Shown here piece by piece: positions 1 to 8,131 of a stretch of DNA of 60,479 nt. Origin of the DNA: UBA1764 sp045616685 (GTDB taxonomy: Bacteria > Bacillota > Clostridia > Peptostreptococcales > Anaerovoracaceae); assembly GCA_045616685.1 (NCBI GenBank), contig JAZLHF010000021.1:1-60479 (forward strand), given 5' to 3'. The translations under genes were made by a program, and so were the position numbers. Every line of letters starts with the position of its first letter. The stretch's first letter is position 1. Under the pieces are notes generated by a model that saw only the letters and a program-made list of their open reading frames with translations, was not told where the DNA came from and did not search any database.

Positions 1-168
1 CTTTTTGTGACTATAAATAAAAATCTCACATGCAATTTTTATGGTCTCCGCAAAACTCGCACCGCGCGGGCAATGCAGGACTGTGGCAGCAGTCTTATTT
101 AACGCAACCCTCAAGCCATCCCATTTAACAGCATATATAAATTTTTTTGCTAAATAACTCAATTTCAC
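1..168 (-). CDS. Partial CDS, N-terminal 56 codons of an unrecognised protein
   Basis: A minus-strand frame opens at a GTG (168-166) behind an AAGAGG-like ribosome binding site and stays open to the left edge of the window. The product starts MKLSYLAKKFIYAVKWDG and continues with a basic stretch. It lies 63 bp downstream of galE on the same strand, so it is probably the next gene of the envelope-sugar operon. A glycosyltransferase would fit the context, but only 56 residues are visible and no catalytic motif is seen. Confidence 0.5.
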   Translation of the reverse strand, partial: MKLSYLAKKFIYAVKWDGLRVALNKTAATVLHCPRGASFAETIKIACEIFIYSHKK

Positions 169-231
169 AAACGCCTCTTATTTTGCTTCATTATCAATAA
201 TGTACTGCTTTCAGGTGATAATACAATAACT

Positions 232-1203
232 CTAATATCTTCTGTTCTTTTCCCAATTCAAGGCATCCTTTAATATTTCATCTATGCCGCTGTGCTTTGC
301 TTCCCAGTTTAATATTTCTTTTGCTTTTCTGTTTGATGCAAGCAGGATTTTGGGATCGCCTTCTCTTCTGTCTGCAAATATACAGGGAACGGTTTTTCCC
401 ATTATTTTCGAAAGGGCATCTGTCATTTCCAAAACAGAGTACCCTCTGTTACTGCCTAAATTAAAAGAATCGGATGTATTTCCATTTAAGAGATATTTAA
501 GTCCGAGATAATGCGCCTCTGCTATATCAAGCACGTGAACATAATCTCTGATGCAGCTTCCGTCCGGCGTATCATAATCGTTTCCGAAAACGCTGAATGG
601 CTTGCCGCTAAGTGCGGCATTTATCATCACGGGGATCAGATGCGTTTCGGGATCATGTGATTCACCGATCAGTGCATCCTTTGAGGCTCCTGCCGCATTA
701 AAATATCTGAATATGCAATGCTTTATTCCGTATGCACGCTCATAATCCATCAGGAGCCTTTCTCCAATCAGCTTGGTTTCACCATAGGGGTTGATCGGAT
801 TTTGCGGATGCTTTTCAGTCATCGGGATTTCAACAGGATCTCCGTAGCTTGCGGCTGATGAAGAGAAAATAAAATATTTTATCTTATGCTTTACGCAGGC
901 ATCAAGCAGCGCTTTCATATTGGTGACATTATTCTGATAATATCTGTCCGGTCTTTTTACGGAATCGGCTACCGATGCAAATGCCGCAAAATGCATTACA
1001 GCATCAATTTCATTCTCATTGAAAATCTTATCCAGAAGTCTGCTGTCACCGAAATCGCCGTTTATAAGCTCTGCTGTTAATACGGCTTCTTGATGCCCGT
1101 CGCATAAATTATCCAGCACAAGCGTCTGTATTCCATGCTCGGTCAAATATCTGTTTGTATGGCTTCCGATATATCCGGCTCCGCCTGTAATCAATACTTT
1201 CAT
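232..1203 (-). CDS. galE: UDP-glucose 4-epimerase
   Basis: Extended short-chain dehydrogenase that interconverts UDP-glucose and UDP-galactose (or the GlcNAc/GalNAc pair) through a bound NAD. The N-terminal GGAGYIGSH at residues 7-15 is the NAD-binding glycine motif. The FSSSAASYG segment supplies the catalytic Ser (about 116), and YGETK gives the Tyr140-x3-Lys144 pair. At 323 residues it is a little shorter than the usual 330-340 but complete at both ends. It is the fourth gene of a minus-strand cluster and overlaps the GmhB-like gene by 4 bp, which suggests translational coupling. It likely supplies galactose-type donors to the neighbouring glycosyltransferases. Confidence 0.95.
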   Translation of the reverse strand: MKVLITGGAGYIGSHTNRYLTEHGIQTLVLDNLCDGHQEAVLTAELINGDFGDSRLLDKIFNENEIDAVMHFAAFASVADSVKRPDRYYQNNVTNMKALLDACVKHKIKYFIFSSSAASYGDPVEIPMTEKHPQNPINPYGETKLIGERLLMDYERAYGIKHCIFRYFNAAGASKDALIGESHDPETHLIPVMINAALSGKPFSVFGNDYDTPDGSCIRDYVHVLDIAEAHYLGLKYLLNGNTSDSFNLGSNRGYSVLEMTDALSKIMGKTVPCIFADRREGDPKILLASNRKAKEILNWEAKHSGIDEILKDALNWEKNRRY

Positions 1204-1724
1204 TTTGTATCCTCTTTGATAATATACTGCGCCGCAGAAAGCAGGTCAGGGCATACGGCATCCGATATGCCGCCTTTATCGGGCGAAATCAAAATGGTTT
1301 TTACGCCGTAATTTTTTCCTGCCTGAATATCTCTTTCGCTGTCGCCTATCATAAAGCTTTTTTCCTTATCAACATCGAAATACGCTTCCGCCTGCTTTAA
1401 AAGACCGGGTTTTGGTTTTCTGCATTCGCACGAGTTCTCATCGTGAGGGCATACAAAAATGTAATCAAGGACTGCATTGTGAAGGCGCAGTTTACTTTGC
1501 ATATCGTTATGTATTTCATCAAGCTCTCCGGCAGATAAAATCCCCGTGGCAACGCATTTCTGATTTGTGACAAGCACAAGCCTGTAGCCCGCGTTTTTAA
1601 GAAGCCTTAATGCTTCAAACGTGCCGGGAAGAAAGTGAAAATCATCCCGGCAGGTGACATATTTTCCGTTTCCGGGGCTTTTATTTATCGTTCCGTCTCT
1701 GTCTAAAAAAACTACCTTTTCCAT
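1200..1724 (-). CDS. HAD-IIIA phosphatase, GmhB-like (heptose-1,7-bisphosphate 7-phosphatase or related)
   Basis: Small HAD phosphatase of about 174 residues. The DxDGT nucleophile motif (FLDRDGTIN) is near the N-terminus, VTNQ is motif II, and MIGDSERDIQAG is the acidic motif IV. Between them, CPHDENSCECRKPKPG is the cysteine-rich zinc-binding loop typical of GmhB and HisB-N phosphatases. I chose the ATG at 1724; the frame can also open at a TTG nine bases upstream. It sits between a glycosyltransferase and galE, which fits nucleotide-heptose or another sugar-phosphate pathway. No gmhA or heptose kinase is visible, so the substrate is uncertain. Confidence 0.8.
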   Translation of the reverse strand: MEKVVFLDRDGTINKSPGNGKYVTCRDDFHFLPGTFEALRLLKNAGYRLVLVTNQKCVATGILSAGELDEIHNDMQSKLRLHNAVLDYIFVCPHDENSCECRKPKPGLLKQAEAYFDVDKEKSFMIGDSERDIQAGKNYGVKTILISPDKGGISDAVCPDLLSAAQYIIKEDTK

Positions 1725-1759
1725 TTTACACAATGCCTATGCCTGCACCTGCGCCTTAT

Positions 1760-2902
1760 CTAAAACCTGCGCTGCATTTCATTCCTGTAAATCTCCATTA
1801 TTTCCGGAATAAGCACATCCGCATTAAAGCCCTTTACAAATCCGGCATTTCGTTCTCCGAACGCCTGCCGTTTTGTCTTATCGCCCGAAAGGCTTGTAAT
1901 GGCAGCCGCTATTGCATTTATATCCGACGGCGAATGTAAATATCCGCCGGCTCCGTCAGCTATCAGATCCACATTTCCCCTGATATCCGAGCATATGACC
2001 GGAAGTCTGCTTGCCATTGCTTCAAGAAGTGATGCTGAAAGACCCTCCTGAAACGACGGAAGCATGAATATATCCGAGGCTGCCAAAAGCCGGTCGGTAT
2101 CCGTTCTGAAGCCAAGCAGGTGAACATTTTCTTTAAGACGGAGCTTTTTGATAAGCTCATCGCATTTTTGTCTGTCCGGTCCGTCTCCGCAAATAAATAA
2201 ATGTATTCGTCTGTCACTTAATAAACTCATCGCTTTGATGAGGCTCTTTTGATTTTTACGCTCGATCAGTTCCCCTGCGCATATCAATGCAATATCGTTA
2301 TCATCCAGCCCCAGAGCTTCTCTGATTTTTCTTTTCTCATCAGCCTGCAGGGATACCGGCTTGAATGATCTGAGACCTGTCCCGCCGCCGCCGCCGTGCG
2401 TATATACAACGCTTTTCGCCGGCAAATGCTTTTCAGCAAAAGCATAATCTTCTTTATTTATTGTAATCAGAACGTCAGTCAGTCTTGCACAGTATTTTTC
2501 TATCGGATAATACAGCATCCAATTTTTTAACGGGGCGCCCTTGTAAAAATGAAAGCCATGCGCCGTATAAAAAATTTTCAAGCCCTTTCTTCTGTTTTTT
2601 TTACATGCAAGTCTTGCACAAACCGAAGCAATGGGCGTGTGGCAATGGACTATGCTGTAGTTATTACTATCTGCAATATCTCTTATTTCTTTTATGGCTT
2701 TTAAATTATTTATATCAAAGGGGCTGCGGCTGCAGCTGATGCTATGCACCCTGCACCCGAGCTCATGAATACGCTCCGGAAGTCTTCCGGCAGAATCATT
2801 ACACGCAACGTCAACCGTATAGCCCCGGGCTATCAGCTCTTCAATGATGCTTGTAAAAAAGGCAAACGTTGAGCCTATTGTTGTGACAAAAAGAATTTTC
2901 AT
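1760..2902 (-). CDS. Family 4 glycosyltransferase, EpsD-like
   Basis: GT-B fold retaining glycosyltransferase of 380 residues, expected on the cytoplasmic face of the membrane in extracellular polysaccharide synthesis. The N-terminus MKILFVTTIGSTFAFF and the segment HGFHFYKGAPLKNWMLYYPIE resemble EpsD/CapM-type enzymes. The C-terminal donor-binding half has ICAGELIERKNQ and the GT4 signature PSFQEGLSASLLEAMA, with its two spaced glutamates. It starts 18 bp after the end of the nucleotidyltransferase gene and ends 35 bp before the GmhB-like gene, so the cluster is probably one transcript. Acceptor and donor sugars cannot be read from sequence. Confidence 0.88.
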   Translation of the reverse strand: MKILFVTTIGSTFAFFTSIIEELIARGYTVDVACNDSAGRLPERIHELGCRVHSISCSRSPFDINNLKAIKEIRDIADSNNYSIVHCHTPIASVCARLACKKNRRKGLKIFYTAHGFHFYKGAPLKNWMLYYPIEKYCARLTDVLITINKEDYAFAEKHLPAKSVVYTHGGGGGTGLRSFKPVSLQADEKRKIREALGLDDNDIALICAGELIERKNQKSLIKAMSLLSDRRIHLFICGDGPDRQKCDELIKKLRLKENVHLLGFRTDTDRLLAASDIFMLPSFQEGLSASLLEAMASRLPVICSDIRGNVDLIADGAGGYLHSPSDINAIAAAITSLSGDKTKRQAFGERNAGFVKGFNADVLIPEIMEIYRNEMQRRF

Positions 2903-2920
2903 GGGTGTACTGCGAATATA

Positions 2921-3640
2921 TCAAGAGCAAAACCGGCGGGCAGAATAAAGCTCTGCATCAGCCTGCGCCTGTCTGTACCTTTCCAGTGTTCCTATATCAA
3001 GTAAATGCTCTTTGATTTCAAACCCCTGCATCCTGCCGCAAAGCTTCGGAAAAATATCCTTTCCGAAATCGGAAAAGCCGTCAGGTATATATTTAAAAAT
3101 TTCTTTTGTGCTTACGTAAATTCCGGCATTTGCCAGACTGCTTTTGGGGTGCTGCGGTTTTTCTTCAAAGGCAATCACCGTATTTTCCGGATCAAGCTCT
3201 GCTATGCCGCATTCCGACGGATCATCGGCATTAAACAGCCCCATAGTAAGCAACTTGCCGCCTTCACAATGCGCATCAATGATTGCTTTCAGATTTGCGT
3301 TCGTAAAATTATCTGCATAACAAATCAGAAACGGCTCGCCGGTATCAATAAAAGCGGCGTTTGCTTTTACCGAGCCGCCGGTTCCGAGCAATTCAGCCTC
3401 GTAGCTGCATGTGATATGTACCTTTTTGTCTGCTTTGTTATGATTATCGGCAAAATGCTCTACCTGCTCATGCAGATAATGAGTATTGACCAGCACCTCA
3501 TTGATATTGTATTCGGCAAAAAGCTCCAGCCAGTATTCAATCAGCGGTTTGCCCTTAATCAAAGCCAGACATTTCGGAACTTCACTTGTAATCGGTCTTA
3601 ATCTTGTACCAAGCCCTGCGGCAAGAAGAAACGCTTTCAT
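2921..3640 (-). CDS. Sugar-1-phosphate nucleotidyltransferase
   Basis: NDP-sugar pyrophosphorylase of 239 residues that joins an NTP to a sugar 1-phosphate. The opening MKAFLLAAGLGTRLRPITSEVPKCL carries the GxGTRL-x-P pyrophosphorylase signature and the conserved lysine. CYADNFTNANL contains the metal-binding Asp, and FEEKP is the sugar-binding motif. Beside a GmhB-like phosphatase it could be a heptose-1-phosphate guanylyltransferase (HddC type), but a mannose- or glucose-1-phosphate enzyme is equally possible. It is the first gene of the four-gene minus-strand cluster. Confidence 0.85.
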   Translation of the reverse strand: MKAFLLAAGLGTRLRPITSEVPKCLALIKGKPLIEYWLELFAEYNINEVLVNTHYLHEQVEHFADNHNKADKKVHITCSYEAELLGTGGSVKANAAFIDTGEPFLICYADNFTNANLKAIIDAHCEGGKLLTMGLFNADDPSECGIAELDPENTVIAFEEKPQHPKSSLANAGIYVSTKEIFKYIPDGFSDFGKDIFPKLCGRMQGFEIKEHLLDIGTLERYRQAQADAELYSARRFCS

Positions 3641-3664
3641 CTTTTATCCCCAAAAATATAAACA

Positions 3665-3687
3665 AAACCGAGACAGCGGCTCGGTTT
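3665..3687 (-). terminator. Hairpin upstream of the sugar cluster, probable terminator
   Basis: An 8-bp inverted repeat AAACCGAG/CTCGGTTT with a 7-base loop. On the minus strand it is followed by a T-rich stretch. It probably ends transcription from the solute-binding-protein operon before the nucleotidyltransferase gene. Confidence 0.65.
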
Positions 3688-3861
3688 ATTTATCAGCACT
3701 TTTATATGTTATTTCTTATATTCCAAGCCCTTGCTTAAAACTCAGTGCCGCCTCCGGCAAAGCTGATCCTTAAAGGGTTTTTTAAAACTACCACTTCAGA
3801 TGTTCTTTCTGCAATACTATAGTTACAATCAACTTGTACTCAAGGCAGAGATTGGCGTAAG

Positions 3862-4626
3862 TTAAAAATCAACTTTATATATTTTTTGTACATACTCTTC
3901 GATAATATCATTAATGGTGCCGTCGGCATTTAATGAATCAAGAGCCGTATTGATTTTGTTATAAAGCTCCTGATCGTTTTTCCGAATGGCTATGGCATAA
4001 TCTTCTCCGCTGTAATTCTGCTCAAGGGATTTCAAATCCTCATGCTCCGATGCATATCTGCCTGCAAGAAATTCATCAAGGATCCCGCAATCACATTCTT
4101 CGCTTTCTATCGCTTCTATCAGCTCATCTGCGGTTTCATAAGCCCTGACTGTACCAAAGCCCGCATCCTCTATCCCCCATATTGCATAAATATTGCCGGA
4201 GGACCCCGATACCGTTCCGACTGTCACGTCGTTTGCCGTAAACAGGCTGCTGATCGATTGAATTCTGCTTTCGCTTTTCGTGATGATGCTTTGGACGTTA
4301 CTGATATAGATGTCTGTAAAATTCACCTTTTGAGACAAGCTGTCCGAAGGCACCAAGGCGGCGACAGCTATATCATATTCACCTGATTCCACGCCGCTGA
4401 GAACCAAATCGTACGGGACGGCGCTTATCGTATATTCCATATCGAGGCTTTTTGCCAAAGCTTTCCCGAGGTCAACATCAATGCCGCACAACTCGTTATC
4501 CTCGTAATATCCGTACGGCATGAAGGTAGAGGAGCATGCGATTTTAAGAGCTTCGTCTTTCTTTCCGCAGGCGGAAAAAGAAAAAATCATTATTAAAACT
4601 AAAACTGCCGAGATTATTTTTTTCAT
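3862..4626 (-). CDS. Family 3 solute-binding lipoprotein (polar amino acid ABC transporter type)
   Basis: 254-residue secreted lipoprotein. The signal peptide MKKIISAVLVLIMIFSF ends in the lipobox FSAC, so it should be anchored to the outer face of the membrane. Mature residues show the periplasmic-binding family 3 pattern: CSSTFMPYGYYEDNELCGIDVDLGKALAKSL, then DIAVAALVPSDSLSQKVNFTDIY, as in glutamine and arginine binding proteins. No permease or ATPase genes lie nearby. It starts 3 bp after the stop of the SipW-type protein gene, so the two are coupled. It may act as an orphan receptor or share a transporter encoded elsewhere. Confidence 0.88.
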   Translation of the reverse strand: MKKIISAVLVLIMIFSFSACGKKDEALKIACSSTFMPYGYYEDNELCGIDVDLGKALAKSLDMEYTISAVPYDLVLSGVESGEYDIAVAALVPSDSLSQKVNFTDIYISNVQSIITKSESRIQSISSLFTANDVTVGTVSGSSGNIYAIWGIEDAGFGTVRAYETADELIEAIESEECDCGILDEFLAGRYASEHEDLKSLEQNYSGEDYAIAIRKNDQELYNKINTALDSLNADGTINDIIEEYVQKIYKVDF

Positions 4627-4629
4627 TGT

Positions 4630-5931
4630 TTAATGCCTGTATATCTTATACCCACCGGCGCCGTCCGGCTCGTATTCGCATTGCATGGCTGATGCACCGA
4701 CCGCTAAATCCAATCTGGCATATTCGTATTCGTTTCCGGTTTCTTCCGGCAGATACAATATGAACTGCAGGTATCCGATATTAGATACTTTTCCGTATAC
4801 AACGCCTGTATCCGGCTCTTCCGGTTCTTCCGAAGGATCCTGTTTGCTTTCGAAAACGGTAAGCTCCCTGGGAACAATATATTCCAGTCCGCCGGGGCTT
4901 GCTCCTTCGCCGGATTCAGAACCTGCCATAAGCTTTACGGCAGTCTCCGGCAATAAATAATCTGCGGCTATGCTGACCTGACCGTTCAGAATAGCGCCGA
5001 TGGTGCCGACAAGGTTTTCTTCTGTTACAAAGTCTTTTATGTTTTCATCGGTCACTATTGCGCCGCTGCTGATCGCATAGACCTCCAAAACCTCTTCAAG
5101 GTATCTGCCGGTCCAGTATTCTTCATCGCCCTGATACAGCTCCATATAATCAGCTAAGGAATAATACTCTTTTCCCTCTTCTGCAGAATCAACATCCGAA
5201 TGATTTCTGTACAGTATACCGCCGCCCTCTATCTGATTTCTGACAAGCGTGCGCTTTAAAACCTTGTATGCTGCATATCCGGGGTCTGCAGATGTATCTG
5301 CGCTTCCTGCGGAAGGTTCAACTCCCGGCTCATTTCCGAATGCGCCGTCCGATACCTTTCTGTTGAGATTTTCAAGTCCTGTTAAGGACTCCTCTATGTC
5401 AAAGCCTGCCGTATATGCAGCAGCTAACTCTCCGCGGTTTACCACGGCCATACCGGTGACAACGTACGCCTCACCGGGCGCCATATTTTCTATGTGGATT
5501 ATCTGAACGTTCTTGTCATCGACAATGTAGTAAGGCGTATGAACGATATCCGCATCATCTGCAGGCTCAACTGCGCCGTCGGTCAGAGTTTTGTAATCAT
5601 AAACCTCGTCGAACACCGTGGTGTATGCTTCGCCTTCCTCTCCGTCAGGTTCTGCACCCGGCACTGAAATCTTGCTTGTTAAATGGCTCGGCATACTGTT
5701 ATACCGATCTACAAAGCTTTGATCTACGGCAAGATTGATAGTCATTACACCGGTGTTTACGGTACTGCCCTTCGATACTGCCACATCCGAAAACCATGCA
5801 TAAGTTGCAAATACAAGCATAGCCATGGCAATAATGGACATGCCAAGACTTCCTATCAGAGATCTTTTCGGATTAAATGTAATCCGCGGACTATTTAGTT
5901 GTCTCCTTTTCATCCTATTGTATCTGCTCAT
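4630..5931 (-). CDS. Secreted protein with SipW/TasA-type signal sequence
   Basis: 433-residue protein. Residues about 26-50 hold a single hydrophobic segment ending ATYAWFSDVAVSKG, which matches the signal-peptide class cleaved by SipW-like signal peptidases in TasA and camelysin-type matrix proteins. The mature part is acidic and rich in Asp, Glu and Gly, with a repetitive proline/glutamate stretch near the C-terminus. It has no enzyme motif that I recognise. A basic 25-residue N-terminal extension precedes the hydrophobic segment. No SipW gene is in the window. A role as a surface filament or matrix component is inferred only from the signal type. Confidence 0.7.
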   Translation of the reverse strand: MSRYNRMKRRQLNSPRITFNPKRSLIGSLGMSIIAMAMLVFATYAWFSDVAVSKGSTVNTGVMTINLAVDQSFVDRYNSMPSHLTSKISVPGAEPDGEEGEAYTTVFDEVYDYKTLTDGAVEPADDADIVHTPYYIVDDKNVQIIHIENMAPGEAYVVTGMAVVNRGELAAAYTAGFDIEESLTGLENLNRKVSDGAFGNEPGVEPSAGSADTSADPGYAAYKVLKRTLVRNQIEGGGILYRNHSDVDSAEEGKEYYSLADYMELYQGDEEYWTGRYLEEVLEVYAISSGAIVTDENIKDFVTEENLVGTIGAILNGQVSIAADYLLPETAVKLMAGSESGEGASPGGLEYIVPRELTVFESKQDPSEEPEEPDTGVVYGKVSNIGYLQFILYLPEETGNEYEYARLDLAVGASAMQCEYEPDGAGGYKIYRH

Positions 5932-6006
5932 AGTTATGATTATTCTATAATATATTTACATTCAATACAAGAAAAATTGAATAAAAACGGGGATTTTGCC
6001 TAAAAA

Positions 6007-6035
6007 CGGGGATTTTTTCAAAAAAAAAATCCCCG
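6007..6035. terminator. Hairpin with A/T-rich arms, probable bidirectional terminator
   Basis: Inverted repeat CGGGGATTTTTT/AAAAAATCCCCG around a five-base loop. A second copy of AAAAACGGGGATTTT lies just to the left, near 5985. It sits between the frd operon end and the SipW-type gene start and could stop transcripts from either side. Confidence 0.6.
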
Positions 6036-6045
6036 ATCAGACAAA

Positions 6046-6076
6046 AAGGACCCCGAGAGGATGCCCCGAGGTCCTT
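6046..6076 (-). terminator. Terminator at the end of the fumarate reductase operon
   Basis: Hairpin with outer stem AAGGACC/GGTCCTT and a GC-rich interior. It overlaps the frdB-like stop codon and is followed on the minus strand by TTTTTG. Confidence 0.7.
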
Positions 6077-6734
6077 ATTTTTTAAGCATATATGAGGAGC
6101 TTGCCAGCGATGAAATGCCTGCCGGACATATCTCTCTGCACGCCATGCAGCCGGAGCAGCAGGCTGCAAAATGCTCCGCAAAGGCCTTTTTCAGCTCGTT
6201 TCTGCGATTTTTGCTTACGGAAGACAAAACATACGCTTCATTCAGCATGACCGCTCCAAAGTGTTTTTTTCCGCCTTCTGCGTAGTTCGGGCATACCTCA
6301 AGGCACAGTCCGCACTTTAAGCATTTTGATGCAAGATACCGGTAATCGAATTCCGAGGGATCCGCATCGCAGACCTCAGCCGAAAATATTCCGGCAGTCT
6401 TCTGATGCTCGTAAATACTGCTTCTGTCCACCTTCAGATCGCAGATGACGGGAAACTTTCTTAAAGGCTCTATTACAAGAGTCCTTTCTTTTTCCGGATC
6501 TATAAACGTATCGCAGGCAAGGGCGGGAACGCCGTTGATAACCATGGCGCATGCGCCGCAGAGCTTTTGCATACAGGAGCAATCCCATGCAATTTTTTCG
6601 TCCCCGCCGGGCAGCTTATCGTTGATAAAATCTATTACGGATGCCGCGCTGAGCTTTTCCGTTAAGGAACATTCGAACTCCTGCCAGTAGGGGGCGGAGG
6701 CTTTATTCTTTTGTCTTTTGATTTTTACCTGCAT
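6075..6734 (-). CDS. frdB: Fumarate reductase/succinate dehydrogenase iron-sulfur subunit
   Basis: 219-residue electron-transfer subunit. The N-terminal ferredoxin-like domain has the 2Fe-2S ligand set C54-x4-C59-x2-C62-x11-C74 (CMQKLCGAC then NGVPALAC). The C-terminal helical domain has CLKCGLCLEVCP and CSGCMACREICP for the 4Fe-4S and 3Fe-4S (or second 4Fe-4S) centres. It overlaps the flavoprotein gene by 10 bp. The gene order on the minus strand is membrane anchor, flavoprotein, iron-sulfur. With aspA upstream, the complex most likely reduces fumarate made from aspartate. It is slightly shorter than the usual 230-250 residues. Confidence 0.9.
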   Translation of the reverse strand: MQVKIKRQKNKASAPYWQEFECSLTEKLSAASVIDFINDKLPGGDEKIAWDCSCMQKLCGACAMVINGVPALACDTFIDPEKERTLVIEPLRKFPVICDLKVDRSSIYEHQKTAGIFSAEVCDADPSEFDYRYLASKCLKCGLCLEVCPNYAEGGKKHFGAVMLNEAYVLSSVSKNRRNELKKAFAEHFAACCSGCMACREICPAGISSLASSSYMLKK

Positions 6735-8122
6735 CGGATGCCTCCTTCGGGAGAAGAAAAGGTAATTGCGATCCTTCCGTCCTTGTATTCCGCAAAGGAC
6801 TCGCCCTGCCTCAGATCCTTTCTTTCAGCCAGAGACATTTCGCAGGCCTTTTTCAGAATACCCAGCGTCTTTGCCTTATCGGCGGCAGATAATATCCTGT
6901 CGGAATCAAGGCTTCGGACTGCCGCCCCCGGTCCTGCTTCCTCTCTTTGCGATATCACGTCGGCAGCCAGCCTTCCTCCGTATATTCCCGCAAGAAGAGA
7001 ATTGCCGCCAAGCCTGTTTTTGCCGTGATATTTTGATGCACATTCGCCTGCCGCAAATAAATTCCTTATGCTTGTCTCGTGATTGCCGTCAACATAAAGA
7101 CCGCCCATAAAAAAATGCGGCGCAGGGCTTACGGGAATACTCTCCTTTGACGGGTCAAGCTTCAGATAGGTTCTGCAAATATCACAGACCTCGGAAAGCT
7201 TTTTATTCAATACGTCTCTGTCCAGAAAGCTTATGTCAAGATAAACCTGCGCGGGAGCCTTCCTCATGTATTCGCAAACAACGTCTCTTTGCATAAGATT
7301 TCCCTCAGGGCCGAACGCGTCCTCCATAAAGTAAACTCTTTTTTCGCCGTCGGGATAATAGAGCCTTCCGCCCTCGCCTCTTGCCGCTTCGGAAATCATT
7401 ATCTTCTTTCCCTGAGCATCTATGCAGGTGGGATGATATTGAACAAATTCAAGATTTCTCATTCTTGCGCCCTGCACAAACATCCTTGCAGCCGCATAGG
7501 CATCGTTTAATCTGCTTCCCGTTGTTTTGCCCGAAAGTCCGTTGAGTCCGCCTGTACAGGCAACGGTATAATCGGAATATATTTCCTTTGCGGACCTGTC
7601 TGCTTCGTCAGTAAAAACCGCCCCGAGGCAGATCCCATTCCTTATGATCAGCTCCGTAAAATAAAGACCGACTATTCTTTCGACCTTGCCCGCTATCTCA
7701 TATTCTCTGCATTTCTGAATAAGAGCAGTCATGATATGCTTGCCCGTTGAAGCGCCCGAAAAGCAGGTCCTGTTTTCGCTTTGTCCGCCAAAGGCTCTCC
7801 GGGAAAGCGTACCGTCCTCGTTTCTTGTAAAAAGCGTTCCCATAAGGCAAAGCCATTCGATGATCTTCGGAGCGGCCCTGCACATGGCAAGAACATCATC
7901 CTTGTTTTCCAGACATCCGCCCGATTTATACGTATCTTCAAAATGCTTTTCAAAGGAATCGTTTCTGCCGAGCGCCGCATTGATGCCGCCCGATGCCATG
8001 ACAGACTGTGATTGCTCCGACGGACGCGGAGATACCAGAATTGCATGCATACCCTTTTCCGCCGCTTCTATTGCGCAGGAGAGCCCGGCTATGCCGGATC
8101 CGATTATAAGAACGTTCTTCAT
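6725..8122 (-). CDS. frdA: Fumarate reductase-type flavoprotein subunit lacking the flavin-linking histidine
   Basis: 465-residue flavoprotein that should transfer electrons to fumarate. GSGIAGLSCAIEAAEKG (8-24) is the FAD-binding glycine motif. Active-site blocks are EFVQYHPT, SEAARGEGG, PHFFMGGL and KNRLGGNSL. At the site where FrdA and SdhA carry the histidine covalently bound to FAD (SHTVAAxGG), this protein reads SQSVMASGG, with Gln39 in place of His, so FAD is predicted to be non-covalent, as in NadB. It is about 100 residues shorter than typical FrdA and appears to lack most of the C-terminal region. The neighbouring iron-sulfur and cytochrome-like genes argue against L-aspartate oxidase. 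Confidence 0.85.
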   Translation of the reverse strand: MKNVLIIGSGIAGLSCAIEAAEKGMHAILVSPRPSEQSQSVMASGGINAALGRNDSFEKHFEDTYKSGGCLENKDDVLAMCRAAPKIIEWLCLMGTLFTRNEDGTLSRRAFGGQSENRTCFSGASTGKHIMTALIQKCREYEIAGKVERIVGLYFTELIIRNGICLGAVFTDEADRSAKEIYSDYTVACTGGLNGLSGKTTGSRLNDAYAAARMFVQGARMRNLEFVQYHPTCIDAQGKKIMISEAARGEGGRLYYPDGEKRVYFMEDAFGPEGNLMQRDVVCEYMRKAPAQVYLDISFLDRDVLNKKLSEVCDICRTYLKLDPSKESIPVSPAPHFFMGGLYVDGNHETSIRNLFAAGECASKYHGKNRLGGNSLLAGIYGGRLAADVISQREEAGPGAAVRSLDSDRILSAADKAKTLGILKKACEMSLAERKDLRQGESFAEYKDGRIAITFSSPEGGIRCR

Positions 8123-8131
8123 AAAACCCTC

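Noticed and set aside
6725..8122. Flavoprotein as L-aspartate oxidase (NadB)
   Set aside because: Non-covalent FAD and short length would fit, but overlap with the iron-sulfur gene and a membrane anchor next door favour fumarate reductase.
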